From: Actinomycetota bacterium
GTDB taxonomy: Bacteria > Actinomycetota > UBA4738 > CADDZG01 > WHSQ01
Length of the DNA stretch: 18,238 nt
Direction of reading: 5' to 3'
NCBI GenBank assembly: GCA_030448085.1
Contig: JAUJNU010000029.1
Coordinates: 1 to 18,238 of the forward strand
In this document: piece by piece, positions 15,209 to 18,238 of the stretch
Position numbering within the stretch: the stretch's first letter is position 1
Layout: every line of letters begins with the position of its first letter
Made by a program: the position numbers and the translations under genes
The notes under the pieces: model-generated
The model's input: only the letters and a program-made list of their open reading frames with translations
The model's database searches: none
Told to the model about the DNA's origin: nothing

Positions 15209-15889
15209 ATGGACAGCAGAACGATCGTGGTGGTCGAGGACGAGCCGATCATCGCCGCGGCCGTTGCCGCCCGCTTGCGCAAGGAGGCTTTCCGGGTCGA
15301 GGTGGCTTCGGACGGGCCTTCGGGGGTGGACCTGTGCCGGAGGCTGAACCCGGACCTGCTCGTGCTCGACGTGATGTTGCCCGGGTTCGACGGTCTCGAG
15401 GTGTGCCGCCGGGTTCAACGTGACAGGCCGGTCCCGGTCTTGATGCTCACAGCCCGCGACTCCGAGACCGACGTGCTCGTCGGCCTGGGGGTCGGAGCCG
15501 ACGACTACATGACGAAGCCATTCAGCACCCGGGAGCTGGTTGCTCGGGTGCACGCTCTCCTGCGCAGGGTCGACCGCTCGGCCGTCTCGGAACCCGCCAT
15601 GGTAAGGATCGCCGATGTCGAGGTTGACCCGAAAGCGCGGCGCGTGAAGAAAGCTCAGGAGATCGTTCATCTGACTCCGCTCGAGTTCGATCTCTTTTAT
15701 CTGCTCGCCAGTCACCCCGACACCGTCTACTCGCGGAGCCGTCTCCTGTCCGAGGTCTGGGGGTACAGCGACGATGCCGGGGGACGAACCATCGACTCGC
15801 ACATCGGTTCGTTGAGGAAGAAGTTGGGGCACGAGCTCGTGAGGACCGTTCATGGGGTCGGTTACGCGGTTGGGGACGCCACCGTTTGA
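15209..15889 (+). CDS. OmpR/PhoB-family response regulator
   Basis: The 226-aa protein has a receiver domain at residues 5-120 with the acidic pair E10/D11, phospho-acceptor D54 in LLVLDVMLPG, T81 and K103 in MTKPF. A linker follows, then a winged-helix DNA-binding domain (about 130-222) with LTPLEFDLFYLLA, VYSRSRLLSEVWG, RTIDSHIGSLRKKL and VRTVHGVGYAV. It is a transcription factor switched on by the adjacent kinase. ATG 15209 is the natural start of the receiver domain; the open frame extends upstream but that part is not coding. The stop overlaps the kinase start (TTGA), so the two are translationally coupled. Candidate targets are its own operon and the divergent M23-YibE/F genes (inference). 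Confidence 0.95.
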   Translation: MDSRTIVVVEDEPIIAAAVAARLRKEAFRVEVASDGPSGVDLCRRLNPDLLVLDVMLPGFDGLEVCRRVQRDRPVPVLMLTARDSETDVLVGLGVGADDYMTKPFSTRELVARVHALLRRVDRSAVSEPAMVRIADVEVDPKARRVKKAQEIVHLTPLEFDLFYLLASHPDTVYSRSRLLSEVWGYSDDAGGRTIDSHIGSLRKKLGHELVRTVHGVGYAVGDATV

Positions 15890-16902
15890 GGCCTTTGGAC
15901 CGGATCACCTCGATCAAGTTCAAGATCGGCCTCGTGATCGTCGCCGCGATCGCAACCACCGTCTTCACCCACTGGGTCGGCCCCTGGGTCGGTCTGAACC
16001 TCCTCGAGTCGGGCATCGCGGCCACCGTGGTCGCGCTGGTGATGGTGAACTTCCTCGCACGTGGTCTGACATCTCCCTTGCGAGCCATGGCCGCCGCGGC
16101 CACGGCCATGGCGCGCGGTGACTACGACGGCCGCGTGACAACCACCTCCCGGGACGAGGTCGGTGAGCTGGCGCGGGCTTTCAACAGGATGGCGTCCGAG
16201 CTGGCCGAGGTGGACCGCGTGCGACGTGATCTCGTCGCTAACGTCTCGCACGAGCTCCGCACCCCCATCAGCGCTCTCCAGGCTGTGCTGGAGAACCTCG
16301 TCGATGGCGTCGAGACTCCCGACCCCGAGGTCGTGAAAACGATGCTGATCCAGGTCGAGAGGCTCGGCCGTCTCGTCGCCCAATTGCTCGACCTGTCACG
16401 CCTGGAGTCGGGTGTCATGTTGTTGCAGCGCCGGCCGTTCGAGGTGGAGCCGCTCCTCGAGCAAGCCGTGAGAGAGGCCGGTCTCGAGGTTGGCGCCAAC
16501 GCGGAACGCTCGGTGGGGTTCGAGGTCACGGTCGAGCCTGCGGGGCTCGAAGTCCAAGGTGACCCCGAGAGGGTCCACCAGGTCGTGACGAACCTGCTCT
16601 CGAACGCGGTGCGGCACTCGCCTCCCGGGGGCCGCGTCGGGGTGAGGGCGTCGGGGCGAAGCGGGAGCGTCATGATCGAGGTGGAGGACGACGGCCCGGG
16701 GATCAGCGACGAAGAGGCCGAGAGGGTCTTCGAGCGCTTCTACCGAGCCGACGCGGCCCGCTCTTCGAGCGAGGGAGGCACCGGCCTCGGTCTCGCGATA
16801 GCTCGCTGGATCGTGGACCTGCATGGTGGCGACATCAGAGCGGAGCGGGGGAGGCCTCACGGCTGTCGCGTTGTCGTCGAGCTGCCGGCGGTGGCCAGAT
16901 GA
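15886..16902 (+). CDS. HAMP-containing sensor histidine kinase with minimal external loop
   Basis: The 338-aa protein starts at a TTG that overlaps the regulator stop. Two membrane helices, at about 13-29 and 42-58, are separated by only about a dozen residues (HWVGPWVGLNLL), so there is no extracytoplasmic sensor domain. A HAMP linker (about 58-110) follows, then HisKA with H122 in VSHELRTP, and a HATPase domain with the N box HQVVTNLLSNAVRHS, G1 DDGPGI, F box ERFYRAD and G2 GGTGLGLAIA. All catalytic boxes are intact. Its partner is the preceding response regulator. The stop overlaps the start of the DUF4173 gene (ATGA). The layout resembles intramembrane-sensing kinases, which usually detect envelope stress directly or through a membrane partner. 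Confidence 0.95.
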   Translation: MRPLDRITSIKFKIGLVIVAAIATTVFTHWVGPWVGLNLLESGIAATVVALVMVNFLARGLTSPLRAMAAAATAMARGDYDGRVTTTSRDEVGELARAFNRMASELAEVDRVRRDLVANVSHELRTPISALQAVLENLVDGVETPDPEVVKTMLIQVERLGRLVAQLLDLSRLESGVMLLQRRPFEVEPLLEQAVREAGLEVGANAERSVGFEVTVEPAGLEVQGDPERVHQVVTNLLSNAVRHSPPGGRVGVRASGRSGSVMIEVEDDGPGISDEEAERVFERFYRADAARSSSEGGTGLGLAIARWIVDLHGGDIRAERGRPHGCRVVVELPAVAR

Positions 16903-18238
16903 ACGGGCCGAACAAGGCTTCACCCCGGCTGATCCTGCTGTTGCTCTTGGCGGGACTCGTCGGCTCTCTGGTCATCCCGGAGGCCGCTGGGCCCGGCATC
17001 GGCATCCTCATGGTGTCGGGCGTCGTGGCCGCAGCCGTTGCTCGGGAGCATCTTTCGGGGCTGGCCGGGATCCGCACGCTCTTCGGCCTTTCCGCCCTGA
17101 TGCTCGCCGGCTTCGCAGCGGTGAGGGCGGCTACCTGGCTCGTTGCTCTCGACCTCTTGTTCGCACTGGCGCTCGCGTCCTGGAGCATCTCCGGGGGAGA
17201 CGGCTGGCTATCGATGCTAGGCGGTTTCTCCACCTCGCTCAGGCGGTCGATACGGGTGCCGCGCTTCATCCTCGAGCCGCTCGTTCGACGGGTACGGGGC
17301 ACAGAGAGGGACCTAGAGCCTCTCGTCCGTGGCATGACTCTTGGAACGCTCGTGCTCGTGGTGTTCGGGACGCTCTTTCTGACGGCCGATGACGCGTTCG
17401 CCGAGCTTGCCGGGAACGTCTTCGACCTCGGGTGGCTAGAGGCCGACCTCTTGCCGCTCCGGGCGGCCGTTGCCGGGATCGTGATCCTCCTAGGGGGAGG
17501 CCTGGTTCTGGCGGGGTATCGGGTTGCTCCGGCACAAGCAGAGCCGACCGACGGGTCCCTCTGGGGAGAGTCGGTGTTCGGCGGCCCTCGCAGAGGGCCA
17601 TCGTTCCAGGGGCTCGAGTGGAAGATCCCCCTCGGCGCCCTGGTCGCGCTGTTCGCCGCCTTCGTGTTGGTCCAGGTGACCGTGCTCTTCGGGGGCCGGG
17701 ACCACGTGCTGACCACGTCGGGGCTGACGTACGCCGAGTACGCTCGCTCCGGGTTCTTCCAGCTGCTCGCGGTGGCGGCCCTGACGATCGGGGTCATCGC
17801 GCTGTTCAGCGGCTGGAGCAAAGCCGAAGGGCGCGACAGGTGGGTCCTCCGAACAGGCCTCGCTCTCCTTTGCGTTCTCACGCTCGTCATCCTCGCCTCG
17901 GCGATGAGGCGGCTCGGCCTCTACGAGCAGGAGTACGGGTTCACTCGGTTGAGGGTGTTGATCCACGGCGTGATCATCTGGTTCGTGGCCTTCTTCGCTC
18001 TGGTCCTTGGAGCGGGCGCGACCTTGCACCGATCGTGGTTGCCGCGCGCCGTGCTGGGGCTGACCGTCGTCGCCGCGCTCGTTTTCAACGCGATCTCGCC
18101 AGATGCTCTCGTCGCGGAGGCGAACGTGGATCGTTACCTCGCCTCGGGCAGGATCGACCTCGCCTATCTGAGCACCCTCAGTGCGGACGCGGTCCCGGCC
18201 CTCAGTCGCCTCGAGGGACCTCTTGCTTCTTGCGCGCT
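16899..18238 (+). CDS. DUF4173/DUF4153-like polytopic membrane protein (3' end outside window)
   Basis: An open frame from ATG 16899 runs without a stop to the window edge, giving 446 residues so far. About ten hydrophobic segments are visible, among them residues 10-25, 32-48, 61-76, 82-96, 147-163, 188-207, 246-264, 286-304, 318-334, 355-373 and 384-399. The segment FGGRDHVLTTSGLTYAEYAR plus SGFFQLL (about 264-290) and the later EYGFTRLRV are typical of DUF4173 (PF13687) proteins, whose function is unknown. The start overlaps the kinase stop by four bases (ATGA), so it belongs to the regulator-kinase operon and is probably made in step with the kinase. The C-terminal part (after DRYLASGRIDLAYLSTLSAD) would be extracytoplasmic or follow the last helix. 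It may be a partner or target of the kinase. Confidence 0.85.
   Translation, partial: MNGPNKASPRLILLLLLAGLVGSLVIPEAAGPGIGILMVSGVVAAAVAREHLSGLAGIRTLFGLSALMLAGFAAVRAATWLVALDLLFALALASWSISGGDGWLSMLGGFSTSLRRSIRVPRFILEPLVRRVRGTERDLEPLVRGMTLGTLVLVVFGTLFLTADDAFAELAGNVFDLGWLEADLLPLRAAVAGIVILLGGGLVLAGYRVAPAQAEPTDGSLWGESVFGGPRRGPSFQGLEWKIPLGALVALFAAFVLVQVTVLFGGRDHVLTTSGLTYAEYARSGFFQLLAVAALTIGVIALFSGWSKAEGRDRWVLRTGLALLCVLTLVILASAMRRLGLYEQEYGFTRLRVLIHGVIIWFVAFFALVLGAGATLHRSWLPRAVLGLTVVAALVFNAISPDALVAEANVDRYLASGRIDLAYLSTLSADAVPALSRLEGPLASCA

Overview
The window is high-GC, tightly packed bacterial DNA. Start codons are mixed (ATG, GTG, TTG), third codon positions are strongly G/C, and there are several TANNNT -10 boxes lying 6-7 nt before a start codon. 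YibE/F, DUF456, LVIVD-repeat and DUF4173 proteins are also present. Together these suggest an actinobacterium (Actinomycetota), probably from an uncultured lineage. I cannot fix the genus from this sequence. The code is standard: several genes here end in TAG. I found no rRNA, tRNA, CRISPR, integrase, transposase or phage gene, so this looks like ordinary chromosome.

Layout. 1-890: a tyrosine/dual-specificity type phosphatase (minus) diverges from a 494-aa Rossmann-type protein of unknown function (plus). 2458-5424 (plus): a secreted LVIVD-repeat beta-propeller, a small secreted four-cysteine protein, a near-perfect hairpin terminator and a DUF456 membrane protein. 5517-6890 (minus): a lipoprotein with an HEFGH zinc-metallopeptidase site. 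7023-8958 (plus): a ZIP metal transporter, then a soluble class III nucleotide cyclase with an unassigned N-terminal region. 8974-12377 (minus): a LOG/TIGR00730 protein, a glutamate dehydrogenase and a DEAD-box RNA helicase. 12552-14895 (minus): a YibE/F membrane protein and a coiled-coil M23 (LytM) peptidase. 15209 to the window edge (plus): an OmpR-type response regulator, a histidine kinase with almost no extracytoplasmic loop, and a DUF4173 membrane protein that runs off the end. These last three are joined by overlapping stop/start codons.

How the genes fit together. The right third looks like an envelope module. A cell-wall peptidase/YibE-F pair and a regulator/kinase/membrane-protein operon are transcribed away from a shared 313-bp control region. 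The phosphatase, the cyclase and the two-component pair are separate signalling units.

The most striking anomaly is sequence integrity. About twelve small indels fall within 2.1 kb (roughly 10220-12310) and break glutamate dehydrogenase and the helicase. Conserved motifs survive in alternating frames, and the corrected lengths return to whole codons. Apart from one in-frame amber codon in the M23 gene, the other genes are open. This pattern suggests local consensus error more than gene decay. I did not find a clearly new defence or mobile system. The best candidates for undescribed biology are the kinase-DUF4173 operon and the orphan Rossmann protein.
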